Source: Persicaria tinctoria
Taxonomy: Eukaryota > Streptophyta > Magnoliopsida > Caryophyllales > Polygonaceae
Reading direction: 5' to 3'
Length of the DNA: 64,000 bases
Assembly (NCBI GenBank): GCA_037127255.1
Contig: JBANSL010000004.1
Location: 88,866,627-88,930,626 of the forward strand
In this document: positions 10,836 through 21,190 of the stretch, piece by piece
Position numbering within the stretch: the stretch's first letter is position 1
Layout: each line of letters begins with the position of its first letter
Made by a program: the position numbers and the translations under genes
The notes under the pieces: model-generated
Seen by the model: only the letters and a program-made list of their open reading frames with translations
Databases searched by the model: none
What the model was told of the DNA's origin: nothing

Positions 10836-12763
10836 GGATACAATGCTTCTGACAACGACAGATTATACACGTTCTTGCAAGTAGTTGGTAGTTTATTATC
10901 CATGAGTGTAATTCTCACTTGACTATTGTTTCCCTTATTTTGATCTGAAAACGAATATATCGTTTGTGTTGTAGATAATCCTAATGTTTTACTTTTATGT
11001 TTCACCCAAACGGACTCTTGTACAATTCTATTCGCATTAGAGCTATGAGAGATGATACTCAATCGACAAAACCGTATAGATGTGTACACCTTTAGAAGGT
11101 GGGCAGTTTGTATACAACTCTTCCTTAAGTTAGTTTTCATTGCAATAAGCTCACACATTCTACCTGTCATGCTATCCAAACTGCCACCTTCTATCATATT
11201 ACTCCATCTAACCCCCATTCTCACATCAGACCTGCTCGCCCATAACTTAACAACATAAGAGCGAATCAAAACATTTGTCTCGTAACTTTCTGAGTTATAC
11301 TCACTAATATAATTCACAAAACAAATGAAGCATCTAGCACAAACAATCCAGTTCACCCAATCACTTCGGGGATTAGAGCCGTTAAGCTTTGAAACAATGA
11401 CATAGGAGGGGGTTACTCTATTCTTTCCATTCAGTCTATTTCTTGGTGAAAAAGTCCTACCAATTCTTCTGCCCATATTAATGATAGTGCCCCATTCGAT
11501 TGAATACACCCACTCAAGTGCCCTCATCATTGTCCTTTTACCCTCCCAGAAATAGTGTTCATTTTTATATTCTCTCTCACTTGCCTGTAGATGAGAGATT
11601 GGATACCACCAATAATATTTAACTAGGCATACATAATATATAGATCCACCATTAATTATAATTACAAGATGATTCACACGACTTTGGTAGCAAGTGTTTC
11701 GACCAAATATTACTAAGACAGTCCTAGAGTTACACTTCATATTGTTCAAAACCTTAGAAGCAAACAGATAGACAAATAGAAGCAACCATAGCCATGACCG
11801 CATACATGAGAACTCACAAGGAGTTGTCAAGAAAAAGGTTCCAATATCTAAATTAATCTGAAGCATTAGACTAAGCATGATTATAATAAAACCATCCTCT
11901 AAACCAGTGCTCAAAAGAAGGATAAATACCTTAAGCGATGGTTTCATACTTTTCATGGCTTGAATGAGACCCCCACCATCAAAGACCCCATTCATCCAGC
12001 CCATCGTTGCGCTACTCATGTTTCCCCGCTGCAAAGCCTCTTGGTCATCCTTGGGGACAGCAGCCCCCTCGGTGAGTTTTGAGCCCTCCGGCTTCCCCTT
12101 TCGGGTGTTACTCTTTCCTGGTGCAGGATCATCTGCAACCAATATCCTCTTCCCCTTATCCACACTCGGTGGAGCCATTTCCAAACAGAAGACAAGTAAT
12201 TTTGTTATTAGCAACAGGACATAGACAAAGAGATTGAAGAAATAGAGAGGATTGGTGTGAGGATACCAACACCACCCAACCCTCCATAAAAAGGAGAGAT
12301 TAGCGAAGAAGACCAGCGAAGAGAGAGATCCGATTGTACTAACCCTTCCAAAGCAGAGCAGCAAACCCCAACCCACCCACTTGGTGCAGCGCCCCACTCC
12401 GGCACTCATGAACCAATAGATCGGAGAGCCAATAAGTAACTCCCACACCCCAACCTCACTGACGATCGTACAAAAAGGATGTGGCCAAGGAGGAGGGCGA
12501 CGTGACCAATCCAACAAAATCAACACTCTTAGCACACTTAGACACCAGCAACCAAGGATTTGAGAGTAACAATTAGGCTTTAGCCTAATAAGAGACTTTA
12601 TCCCCAATTTCGGGATAACCCTAGATGCCAAACGAAACTTGCCAATACACAGGCTACAGATCAAGATAATACTGAGAAATTGGAGATTCATAGGGTAGTC
12701 GATCACACAAAGCATGGCTATCAGAAGGTTGGCTAAGCAATTGTACTGCCGGAGCTTCTTCAT
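10805..12763 (-). CDS. Long open frame in the ORF1 position of the LINE
   Basis: An uninterrupted frame of 652 codons lies upstream of ORF2 and overlaps its start by about 30 nt. The first ~195 codons are hydrophobic and look like an open 5' leader. An internal ATG at 12178 begins a more protein-like stretch (MAPPSVDKGKRILVADD) rich in K, P and G. About 80 codons later the minus strand reads AAG|GTATTTATCC, a possible splice donor. I do not see the CCHC zinc knuckle or gag-like region usual for plant L1 ORF1. It may be a divergent ORF1, or leader plus linker that happens to be open. Confidence 0.35.
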   Translation of the reverse strand: MKKLRQYNCLANLLIAMLCVIDYPMNLQFLSIILICSLCIGKFRLASRVIPKLGIKSLIRLKPNCYSQILGCWCLSVLRVLILLDWSRRPPPWPHPFCTIVSEVGVWELLIGSPIYWFMSAGVGRCTKWVGWGLLLCFGRVSTIGSLSSLVFFANLSFLWRVGWCWYPHTNPLYFFNLFVYVLLLITKLLVFCLEMAPPSVDKGKRILVADDPAPGKSNTRKGKPEGSKLTEGAAVPKDDQEALQRGNMSSATMGWMNGVFDGGGLIQAMKSMKPSLKVFILLLSTGLEDGFIIIMLSLMLQINLDIGTFFLTTPCEFSCMRSWLWLLLFVYLFASKVLNNMKCNSRTVLVIFGRNTCYQSRVNHLVIIINGGSIYYVCLVKYYWWYPISHLQASEREYKNEHYFWEGKRTMMRALEWVYSIEWGTIINMGRRIGRTFSPRNRLNGKNRVTPSYVIVSKLNGSNPRSDWVNWIVCARCFICFVNYISEYNSESYETNVLIRSYVVKLWASRSDVRMGVRWSNMIEGGSLDSMTGRMCELIAMKTNLRKSCIQTAHLLKVYTSIRFCRLSIISHSSNANRIVQESVWVKHKSKTLGLSTTQTIYSFSDQNKGNNSQVRITLMDNKLPTTCKNVYNLSLSEALYPWLLMDRVIK

Positions 12764-12796
12764 CGCGTAAATGGGACGAAAGGATTGGCACCGAAG

Positions 12797-12810
12797 CTTG
12801 TGGTTTGTGC
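12797..12810. repeat. Right LINE target-site duplication
   Basis: CTTGTGGTTTGTGC, identical to 6625-6638. It marks the 5' end of the minus-strand LINE at 12796. Confidence 0.9.
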
Positions 12811-12839
12811 CTTTACCCCTCTTGCCACCATTTTTCCCA

Positions 12840-13062
12840 ATTGTTTTATTTTAGTAATGTAAGAATTCGAGTTCAGATAAATATGAAATTCGAAGGCCAG
12901 ACAAGTCGGCAGGCGGAAAAACCGTATAAAAAACCTAACATACAATAAAACAAATCGGTGCAAACACAGACAAACAACTCTACAAAACAAAGAACCCAGA
13001 AGACTTAATCCAAGTCGGATGTGGCTGAAGACGACGAATGAAGCCAAGCCCCACATTGGAGC
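12840..13062 (-). mobile_element. Remnant of a second retroposon 3' end
   Basis: On the minus strand this shares the stretch around CGACTTGT...CCTTCGA and a GAATTCTTAC-like end followed by an A-rich tail with 19180-19400. Both look like 3' ends of the same LINE or retroposon family. There is no coding sequence. The 6.16-kb LINE inserted next to this older remnant. Confidence 0.4.
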
Positions 13063-14356
13063 AGAATTGTAAATCAGCGATACATTAAGACCCGATCATC
13101 CTGTGGGCAGTGAGGACGAAACTCCAGGGAAGCAGTTAACCCGAGAATAGAGACGCCACGATGCACACTATCACGACCCCAACCTACCCCGACTACGACA
13201 GCCAATTTTCTCTTTTTAAATTTCTCTTTTTTTAAAAAAAAAAAAAACGTTTTTTCCCATTGAATTTGTCTTCTAAAATTCTCTTTTTTTTTTTGAAAAA
13301 AAAGGGCGACGAAGAACCTATTTTGCTCTTCTAGAGTTTGGATTCAGCATTCTTCTCTCACGTGTTTAGAGAGATTAACCAGGTGGTCGAAAGAGTGACT
13401 CATCTTCGACGTTCTTTGCATTTTCTTTCATATTATAATACAATATTATGCATTATACGTTATAATGCATGGGGAGCGAATTAATTGATTCTCAAAACTT
13501 GAACTTCATATTGTGTTCTACAAATGTAAACTGATTAAGAAAAGATTAGGAGGGGAAATGGAAAATTGAGGTATCCATTCACCAGCTTGGGTCATCATAT
13601 ATGGAAGAAACTGTTGTGTAATGTGTTCACATGGGATTCGTTTAAACCAATTAAGTATTAATGATGATTAACTACTGATTAATTGAGTTTCAAATCATCT
13701 ACTACTTCTTTGCATATATAGGACGTGCCAAATACATGCTTTCTACTTTTAATCCACAACAAAATTCATCACATTTTCCAATTAAAACCTTCCTTTTTAT
13801 ATGTATATTTTTTCAAAAGGTGCATGTTTTTTTTTTAACAGTAGACAAGAAGTAGACAAGAAGTAGATCGACTACGCGATCTTGAAACCAATCCAAATGA
13901 TGGTTTGATGAACCCTACGCAGAGGGTCGTTAGTAAAAAAAAATAAAAATTATCTAAGATTACAATTACAAAAATTTTAAATTAAAATTACCTAGAAAGT
14001 TAGATCCCTAATCTGGCGGCTTAAAGGGCTTAGACGGCTTTCATGCAAGCCAATAAAGCAATAGACTTGACATTATTGGCTTAGAGAACAATGACTTTGC
14101 TTGTCAATCAGGTTGGTTGCTAGATCCCGAAGCCTCGGATTGAAAAACTTGAGGTTTGAAGGATGAACAACAAATAATATGGATGTTTTGTAAATAGGTT
14201 TTGTTTGAAATTTTAGATTAAAGTGTTGGAAAATAATGATATCTTTGTTTGAAATTTTAGATACTTGTCATTTTGCTTTTCGACACGCTTTTTAAAGAAC
14301 GAAAAACTCTGTAAAAAAAATATCATTATTTTTAATTAATTTCTTTATATATATAT
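13063..14356. other. AT-rich intergenic stretch
   Basis: No open frame of protein character, no RNA gene and no clear transposon ends were seen. There are poly(A)/poly(T) runs around 13220-13300 and scattered simple repeats. Confidence 0.5.
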
Positions 14357-15982
14357 GAAATTGGGTAACTTGTGCACACCCCTTAGGGTGTACTTTGTGC
14401 ACAATTGTGGACCGTTGATCTATATGAAATTGATGGTTGGGATGATGCCACGTCATTGGGTTGATTTAAAAAAAAACCTGAAAAACAAGCCCAAGCCCAC
14501 CCCTTAGAATGTGAAGCGCGTGACAATAATTGTTTAAAACCCTAAAAGGTGACGGCAAAGAAGAGAGAGGCGAAGAAGAGGTTGAAGATGAGAGGTGATC
14601 GACGGTGGCGGGCTTGGCGGCGGGTGTGGGTGCGAAGGCGGCGGCGGATTCAGGAGGCGAGGAGATGATGGTCGGCGGTGAGGCGAGAGGTGAAGGTCGA
14701 CGGTGGACCCGTGGAGCCAAAGCGAACCCAGGTGAGGCGGAGGCGTGACCGCAGTCGAGGCCGAGGCGGAGGTGCGAGCCAGGCGGAGGCGCAAGCCCCT
14801 GGTAGTCCCGATGGAAGCCCAGATCTCACTCGCACCTGCTCTCCTTCGCGCCGCCGACTCCATCTGGTACTGGAAGGAAGAAGGTGGTCCGGCTCAGATC
14901 TGGGCGGTTGTGGAGGGGTTTGGGGGGCGAGGGTGGTCTGGGCTGGGTGGTTGTGTGGATGGTGAGGGGTGGTGGGTGGTGGCGGCGGCGCAGTTGGGTG
15001 AGGAGGAGATCGACGGGGGTGCGGGCTTGGCGGCGGCTGAACGCCAAGGAGATGGCGGCGGCGCAGATGGCTCCTCCTCTTCTATGGCTCAGATCCGGCG
15101 GTGCTAGGGGCGGCTCCTCCTCTTCTATGGCTCAGATCCGGCGGTGCTAGGGGCGGCTCCTCCTCTTCTATGACTCAGATCCGGCGGTGCTAGGGGCGGA
15201 TCCTCCTCTTCTATGGCTCAGATCTGGCGGTGCTAGGGGCAGCTCCTCCTCTTTTATGGGTCAGATCCGGGCGGTGCTGGATCTGTGCGGTTTCAGGCCG
15301 GCTATGGCTGGTGGTCGGGGGTGTCCAGGGGTGGGTGGTTTAGGGGTGGAGGGGGTGGTGGGCATGATTTAATTTGGACCTCTGCATCAACATTATTCGT
15401 TAATTATTCAGAAAAATGAGTTGAATTTTGGTTGTTAGTGGTAATGAGTTGTTAATTATTCGGTGAAATTTGGATTATTATTCGTCGGTATAGGGAGCTT
15501 TCGGTTTGACAAACAACATCAAAACCTCCTGTATACGGCCGAATAATCATTCCTAATGTTGTTTCTATTTCCCAAAAAATATAAATATTCTACCGAATAA
15601 TATTTCAAAACTGAATGCGTAAAAATTAACTCAGGAGTTAAAACTAAAATTGATTGACAAAAAACAAACATTATTCGGTAGTATGTGACAGATTATTCAG
15701 TATAATTGGTAAAATTTGATTTGAAATGGATGGAAAAACGAAATATAACATTATTCGGTAGTATATGAAATATTATTCGGTGGAATGGGCAAGTTTTTCA
15801 AAACAGCGAAATCAGATCCGAAAAAAAAAAAAGCGCGTCAGACTTTTTAGGTGGGTTCCACCATTTTTTCTATTTAAAAAAAAATGAAACACTCATTTAA
15901 TCCTGGCCTTCCATTTCTTTCAATCAAAGGTCAAGATTCGTGCACAAGGTACACCCTAAGGGGTGTGCACTCTGGAACCACT

Positions 15983-15985
<3 letters not shown>
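14357..15985. mobile_element. 1.63-kb terminal-inverted-repeat element with GC-rich cargo (Mutator/Pack-MULE-like?)
   Basis: Near the left end (14371-14401) is GTGCACACCCCTTAGG...TTTGTGCAC. Near the right end (about 15933-15970) is its close inverse, GTGCACAAGG...GGGGTGTGCAC. Both outer flanks are (TA)n, so a TATATATAT-type target duplication is possible but cannot be proved. The interior is strongly GC-rich from 14520 to 15370, unlike the surrounding DNA, and holds a 43-bp minisatellite. An AT-rich part from 15370 to 15830 follows, with recurring ATTATTCGGTAGTAT motifs. No transposase was seen. The GC-rich block may be captured gene sequence; this is inference. Confidence 0.6.
15070..15284. 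repeat. 43-bp minisatellite, about five copies
   Basis: Copies start at 15070, 15113, 15156, 15199 and 15242 with exact 43-bp spacing. Each contains CTCCTCCTCTTCTATGGCTC followed by AGATCCGGCGGTGCTAGGGG, with a few substitutions. 43 is not a multiple of three and the copies contain stops, so the array is not protein-coding in any single frame. Confidence 0.9.

Positions 15986-16049
<64 letters not shown>
15986..16049. repeat. (TA)n microsatellite
   Basis: About 32 TA dinucleotides directly adjoin the right end of the inverted-repeat element. Confidence 0.95.
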
Positions 16050-16054
<5 letters not shown>

Positions 16055-16320
16055 TAGTACTGTACTTATTAGGGAGTATTAAACGTCCAAATTATTCGGA
16101 GCCCTGTTCCACAAGGGTGCTTGAACATCCCTTCAATTCAAACACAAGCTTGTAACCAGACATGTGTAGAGATTTCGATATACATAAACTCTTATTTAAA
16201 AACTCGTTACGAATAAGAAGATGAACAAAAATTCCCGATTAGAGGAAAAAATACCAAGTAACAAATACATTAAAGGATGCGATTTCGACGCTCCAATCCA
16301 ACTTTCAAAGGAAGAGGTAG

Positions 16321-16482
16321 TGGTTGTGGGCTACATCCCATGCCAAGAGGTTCGAAGTTCGAATCCCCTTGGAAACATGAAGTCGCTTGTGAGTGGGAGG
16401 GTCAACCCCTTAAATGGGCCATACAGTACCTGATTCAGATGTAGAGCGACTGAGTCGATCGAACTGGACTAAGATAAAAAAA
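16321..16482 (+). mobile_element. SINE with tRNA-type B box and 14-bp target duplication
   Basis: The element is about 162 bp. It starts TGGTTGTGGGCTACATCCC, contains a pol III B-box-like GTTCGAATCC at about 16352-16361 and ends in an A-rich tail. The sequence AAAGGAAGAGGTAG flanks it at 16307-16320 and 16483-16496, a perfect 14-bp target-site duplication. The A box is weak, so the 5' end may be truncated or shared with the duplication. The family name is not assigned. Confidence 0.8.
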
Positions 16483-16879
16483 AAAGGAAGAGGTAGAGTA
16501 GCCAACTAGACTTAGATGTTGACAATATGCATATACGGCTAAATACATACATACATGTAACGGTATAATAATGAGAGTAGGTTTCATTTCATATATAGCC
16601 GTTGCCGGGTTTCTCGAAACGTTTCGAGATACTTGTAGTTCCAACGGTCTTAAACCGGCAATCTATTTTAAGCCGTTGGATCAGGGGTCTCGTGGCGCTA
16701 TCAGTAAATCAGCCTCGCGGATTTAAGTGGTCCTGATTTGAACACGTGGCCGCTAGTTACTGGACAGCCCACTATACACCGTGGACCTAGGAGCAGGTGA
16801 GTACGTGGTGAGCCCAAAAATCCATTTTAGGCTAAAGTTTGATTAGTAGGAAAAGAGTTTATTTAAATTAATAGATTAA

Positions 16880-17625
16880 CTAGTACAATTCCCGCGCCAT
16901 GGCACGGTTTTTTAAAACTAAAATATTAATAATATATATAAATATATTATAAAATACTAATAAAAGTTGAGATAAAAACAAAATTTAACCATAAATGTAT
17001 CTTATAATTCTAAAATAATTTTTTTATATCTCGTCTAAAGTATAATACATAAATGTAGATATTTTAAATCACCCAGGTAATAATAATATCAATACCATTG
17101 TAACTTTTTTAGAAATTTTGAAATCTGAATCATGCATTTAAAAGTGATGTGTCACAACTAATAATTATATTCAATGTTTTGAATTAAGCTTAATAGTTAG
17201 TACATAAATGTGAGTTAAGCCTAATGGTTATATTAGATTGAATTCAATGTTTTGAATTAAGCCCAATTGTTAGTAAATATGTTAAGAATAAAAGAGAATG
17301 GAGGATTAAAAAAAATTAATGGAAAAAGGGAAAAGGAGAAATAAAAAAATGAAGGAAAAAAAATTAATTGGTCAATATTCCTAAAACTCCTTTAAGATTG
17401 ACACGTAAGCAAAGTCTTCTAAATTAAGGTTATATATATGTATATAGATTGTTACTAAATATGTTAAGAATAAAAGAGATCGAATGGAGGATAAAAAAAT
17501 TAATGGAAAATAGGGAAAAGGAGAAATAAAAAAATGAAGGAAAAAATAATAATTGGTCAATATTCCTAAAACTCATCTAAGATTGACACGTAAGCAAAGT
17601 CTTCTAAATTAAGGTTATATATAGA
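16880..17625 (-). mobile_element. Short non-autonomous Helitron with duplicated 5' end
   Basis: Read on the minus strand, the element begins A|TCTATATATAACC at 17625 and ends with a GC-rich palindrome (CCGTGCCATGGCGCGG) followed by TTGTACTAG|T at 16880. The 5' TC, the 3' hairpin plus CTAG and the A/T insertion site are the Helitron structure. A second 5' terminus lies inside at about 17448, and the ~175-bp terminal segment is present twice (about 17270-17448 and 17451-17625). It has no Rep/helicase coding. A relative is at 42124-42769. Confidence 0.72.
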
Positions 17626-18490
17626 TTGTTTATAACAATTTGATATAAATCTTATGCTATACAATATGTTTATATTAAAAAGAATTTAACCTAGATAAAA
17701 AATAAATAAATGGTTTAATTCAATTCACATCTATAAAAAGGAATATATTTCCTCATCAATTTTAAAGATTTTTCATCTTCAACAAATGTATATACAAATA
17801 ACGGTTTTTCTATCCTATATCCCAGAGGCATAGGATAAGCAAACCCATATTGAGAAAGATTTTCTATATTTGAATGTATAGACCCTAGGAAAGCATTATT
17901 CAAAATGGCTAAAATCATTTAAATTTTAAAAATAATTTTATTTGTAGCCTCTAGTAAAATTATATTGAGAATGAGATCTAGTAAAATTATAATTTTAACT
18001 AGTCATAAAATTTCAATCCCTCAATTGAAGTTTAATTAGTGGCTTGATTTTTTCCCTAATTGTTTAGTTAAAAGTATATTTATATTGAGATTTTTTTACA
18101 TAGAAAATAGAAGATGAGATGATACAACACCCTGGATGGATGATACAAAAAGAAGATAAGACCAAAGAATTAAAAAAAAGCCAACCTAAAAGGCCTGTCA
18201 GCCTCTAAGTCCAGAACATCCTACAAATCATTAATTAACAACTCAAATTTACAACCGACCCCCCAATCATAATCACTTGTTTTTATTGAATTGATAAATA
18301 AAATAAGTAAAATATGGTATATTACATAGACCCATTTCTTATTTAGTCATTTGCACAAAACCACCATTTATCTTATAAATTGCATTTATCCACCCTTTAT
18401 CCATGTTTCATTTTTTTGTTTATACATAGTTACTTACCATCCATACCTATTTCTTTTTTTTTTTAATAATGAAAAATTATGCAATATCTA
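17626..18490. other. AT-rich intergenic stretch
   Basis: I see no gene, no conserved domain and no clear element ends here. Open frames are short and of random composition. Confidence 0.5.
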
Positions 18491-18499
18491 GTATATCTA

Positions 18500-19094
18500 T
18501 CCGTAATAACCTAGAGCTGTCGCCGCCGCCTTTCTTCGTCATCTCCACAACCTTCACCAGGCTAACCGGCCACCATCTGGCCAACCTCCACATCCTGGCC
18601 TCCCACCTTCAAGCCTCACCAGCCAATCCATCCCTCTCCCGATGACAGGGTTTTGGCCCGCCGCCACCCTCCCCCTCGACCTTGTTGTGCTCGGCTTTCG
18701 TCGCCGCCACCAACACCCTGGCTACCGCTGGCCACCCTCGGTTCACCACCGAGCTCCATCAACGCCCAATCGGCTCCTACACCACTCTACGGCCTCCGAT
18801 GCCTCCTTCCGTCGACGACGCCTCCGCTCCCGCCTCCCTCGCAATTGCCTGCGACCTTCTGCCGCGGCTCCACCCTCGCGCTGAAGTTTCCCCGTCCTGC
18901 AGCTTGCACTTTTATTTATTTTCGCACTTAGTTTCTGTTTTTACTTCATGTTATTTCATTTATGTCATTTGCTTCCGTTTTTGATTTGGTTGTACATGAT
19001 GGTTTGTCCATCCACCGGTTTGTCCGGTCTCTCGGTTTCGCTAGGCTTGTCTAGCAAACCGAATTATTATCTTGCTTCAAAAAAAAAAAAAAAA
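18500..19094 (+). mobile_element. Retroposon 3' fragment ending in poly(A), copy 1
   Basis: A C-rich 5' part (18510-18890) leads into a conserved tail with TTGTACATGATGGTTTGTCC and ends ATCTTGCTTC followed by A16. The tail matches 48740-48927 closely, so the two are copies of one poly(A)-ended family. The open frames in the C-rich part show no recognisable domain. No target duplication could be identified. Confidence 0.55.
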
Positions 19095-19179
19095 GAGTCT
19101 AAACAATAAATATGTTAATAAAATCTAATTATATTGGACATTTCACATAATTTTAAACTTTTTTTACGATGATTTTATT

Positions 19180-19400
19180 TTTTATTTTTTTTGATTAGGT
19201 AAAAATTCGAGACCAGACATATCTGGACCTCGAAGGCCGACAAGTCGGCAGACGGATAAAGAAGTAGAATAAGTAGAATAAGTACAGACATTGAATTATA
19301 AATAAAATATGAATAAAGAAAATAGTATGCACAATTAAAGATAAAATGTGACTGTGCACATTTGCCCGAATAAGGGTAATTTGGTACTGACAAAAAATCA
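19180..19400 (-). mobile_element. Retroposon 3' end remnant, minus strand
   Basis: On the minus strand the sequence reads CCGTCTGCCGACTTGTCGG and ends CTAATC followed by an A-rich tail (19180-19195). It is similar to 12840-13062. There is no coding content. Confidence 0.45.
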
Positions 19401-19645
19401 CTTATTTGAATACGATCGTATTTTGAAAATGTTTTGTGTTATACTATATTATAACTTGGGTTATATTTATAAATATACTTATAAGTTTTTTTTTTAAATT
19501 AATCTAAGTCAACTCACTATATTTAAAAGTTGTATTTAATTAGTCTATTTACATCTTCACTCGTTTTTATTTCAAAAATGAAAAAATATCCTTTATCAAT
19601 ACATATTTAATTACATTGTTTTTAATACGAGTGGTATATACACTA

Positions 19646-19813
19646 CACTGTTCTAAAAACCCTTCAAAACCCGCCTAAACCCTTGAACCCACCCCGCCGC
19701 CAAGGCCGTCTAGGTCATCAAAACCCGCCTAGACTGCAAAGACTCGCCTACACGGCTACACCCTTGACCTTACCCTATCGCCAAACACCTGCCAAGCGTT
19801 TTTTAGAACATTG
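19646..19813. mobile_element. Small inverted-repeat element (MITE-like)
   Basis: The ends are CACTGTTCTAAAAA and, reverse-complemented, CAATGTTCTAAAAAACGC. ACTA is present immediately outside both ends. The interior is C-rich with repeated AAACCCGCCTA motifs. An RTE element inserted at its right edge. Confidence 0.45.
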
Positions 19814-19826
19814 ACTACATATATAT

Positions 19827-20998
19827 GGAAAAGAGTTTGGTTGATGTGTCTGAGAACCAATTTGGCTTCATGCCTGGTAGATCAGCTACCGAAGCTATTC
19901 ACTTGTTGAGGCAGTCGACAGAGATGCACAGAGACAGGAAGAAGAATCTGCATATGGCTTTCATTGATATAGAAAAGGCATACGACAAGGTTCCGAGAGG
20001 GCTGCTATTGAGTTGCTTGGTAGAGAAGGGAGTGCCGGGGACGTATATCAGAGTTATCAGAGATACTTACGATGGGTCACTGGCTAGCATCAGAACGTCG
20101 GGTGGAGATTCAAAGTTTTTTCAGATTCGAGTGGGGTTACACCAGGGTTCAACTCTTAGTCCGCTTCTATTTACTCTTGTTATGGATTCACTTTCTGCCC
20201 CACTCCAGGAGGAGGTTCCTTGGTGCATGCTGTTTGCAGATGACATAGTGCTAGTGGACAACTCTAGATCGAGTTTGGCTCGCAGGCTAGAGAATTGGGG
20301 AGGGGTGCTAGAGGCTAAAGGTTTCCGGTTGAGTAGGTCCAAGACCGAGTATGTTCAATTCAGTTTTGGAGGGGATAGTGAACCAGACACTTCAGTTCTA
20401 TTGGGGAAAGATCTTGTCCCCATGAAAGAATATTTCAAATACCTTGGATCAATCGTTCAGAACGACGGGGGTATCGACATATATTGATCACCGTATCCGG
20501 GTTGGATGGCTTAGATGGAGGAGAGCTTCGGGGGTGTTATGTGACAAGAGAGTACCAGCTAACTAAAAGGTAAATTCTACAAGGTGGTTGTCAGACCGAC
20601 CCTATTTGTACGGTTCTAAATGCTGGCCTATTACAATAGCCCAAGAGCGGAAGTTATCAGTGACCGAAATGAGAATGTTGCGCTGGGTGTGTGGGCATAC
20701 GAGGCTTGACATAATCATGAATGTCGACATCAGATGTAAGGTTGGCGTTACAAGTTTAGAGGATAAATTGCGGGAGTACAAATTGCGCTGGTTTGGACAC
20801 GTTCATAGAAGACCATCTTCGGCTCCGGTTCGAAGGTGTGAGAGCTTAGAGCTTGGAGCTATCCGAAGGGGAAGAGGTAGACCGAAGAAGAAGTGGCTAG
20901 AGGTCATCCGTCAGGACCTCGATCGACTGAGCCTCTTGGAAGATATGACGTCAGATAGGGACCGGTGGAGGAGGGCCATCCGGGCCAATGAGGTGTAG
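19827..20998 (+). pseudogene. RTE reverse transcriptase fragment
   Basis: The frame holds QFGFMPGRSATEAI, DIEKAYDKVPR, GLHQGSTLSPLLFTLVMD and the catalytic FADD (MLFADDIVLV). It stops at 20485-20487 (shift after DGGID), and a further stop lies near 20562. Beyond 20588 the C-terminal RTE region continues in another frame (YGSKCWP, EMRMLRWVCGHTR, LRWFGHVHRRP, RGRGRPKKKW) to 20998. At least two lesions make this inactive. Confidence 0.88.
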
Positions 20999-21174
20999 AG
21001 TGTTGGGCTAGGGTGGTTAGCTATGCTGCCTATGCTTTTTGTCTGTCGTCTTCTTCGTTTACTTATGTTTTCGCCTCTTTCCTGTCTCCTGACTTGTAGT
21101 TTCCGTGTCTTATTTTTCCGGGTCTATCGGAAACACTCTCCTGCCTTTACGCGGGATTTACTGGGCTGTTGTTG
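19827..21174 (+). mobile_element. 5'-truncated RTE-clade LINE
   Basis: It encodes the C-terminal half of an RTE-type reverse transcriptase and ends in the typical ACTGGGCTGTTGTTG tail with (TTG)n instead of poly(A). The 16-bp flanks TTGACTACATATATAT (19811-19826) and TTGACTGCATATATAT (21175-21190) differ at one position and mark the target duplication. The 5' part (endonuclease and N-terminal RT) is missing, as is common for RTE insertions. Confidence 0.88.
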
Positions 21175-21190
21175 TTGACTGCATATATAT

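Larger units (their letters stand above)
6639..12796 (-). mobile_element. Full-length plant L1-type LINE with 14-bp target duplication
   Basis: On the minus strand the element runs from 12796 (5' end) to an oligo(A) tail at 6639-6654. The 14-bp sequence CTTGTGGTTTGTGC occurs at 6625-6638 and 12797-12810, giving a perfect target-site duplication around a 6158-bp insertion. It contains a long upstream open frame, then ORF2 with endonuclease, reverse transcriptase, zinc-finger (zf-RVT) and RNase H-like parts. ORF2 carries a frameshift near 10498-10505, a stop at 8051-8053 and a broken RNase H tail, so this copy cannot make a complete ORF2 protein. The flanks joined across the insertion would be continuous host DNA. 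Confidence 0.92.

Noticed and set aside
14466..15372. Several overlapping frames in the GC-rich block on both strands
   Set aside because: GC-rich DNA has few stops. The frames are low-complexity (R, G, P, S), contradict one another and include a 43-bp minisatellite.
18642..18984. Proline/arginine-rich frames of 80-100 residues
   Set aside because: They lie in the C-rich part of a poly(A)-ended retroposon and have no recognisable domain.
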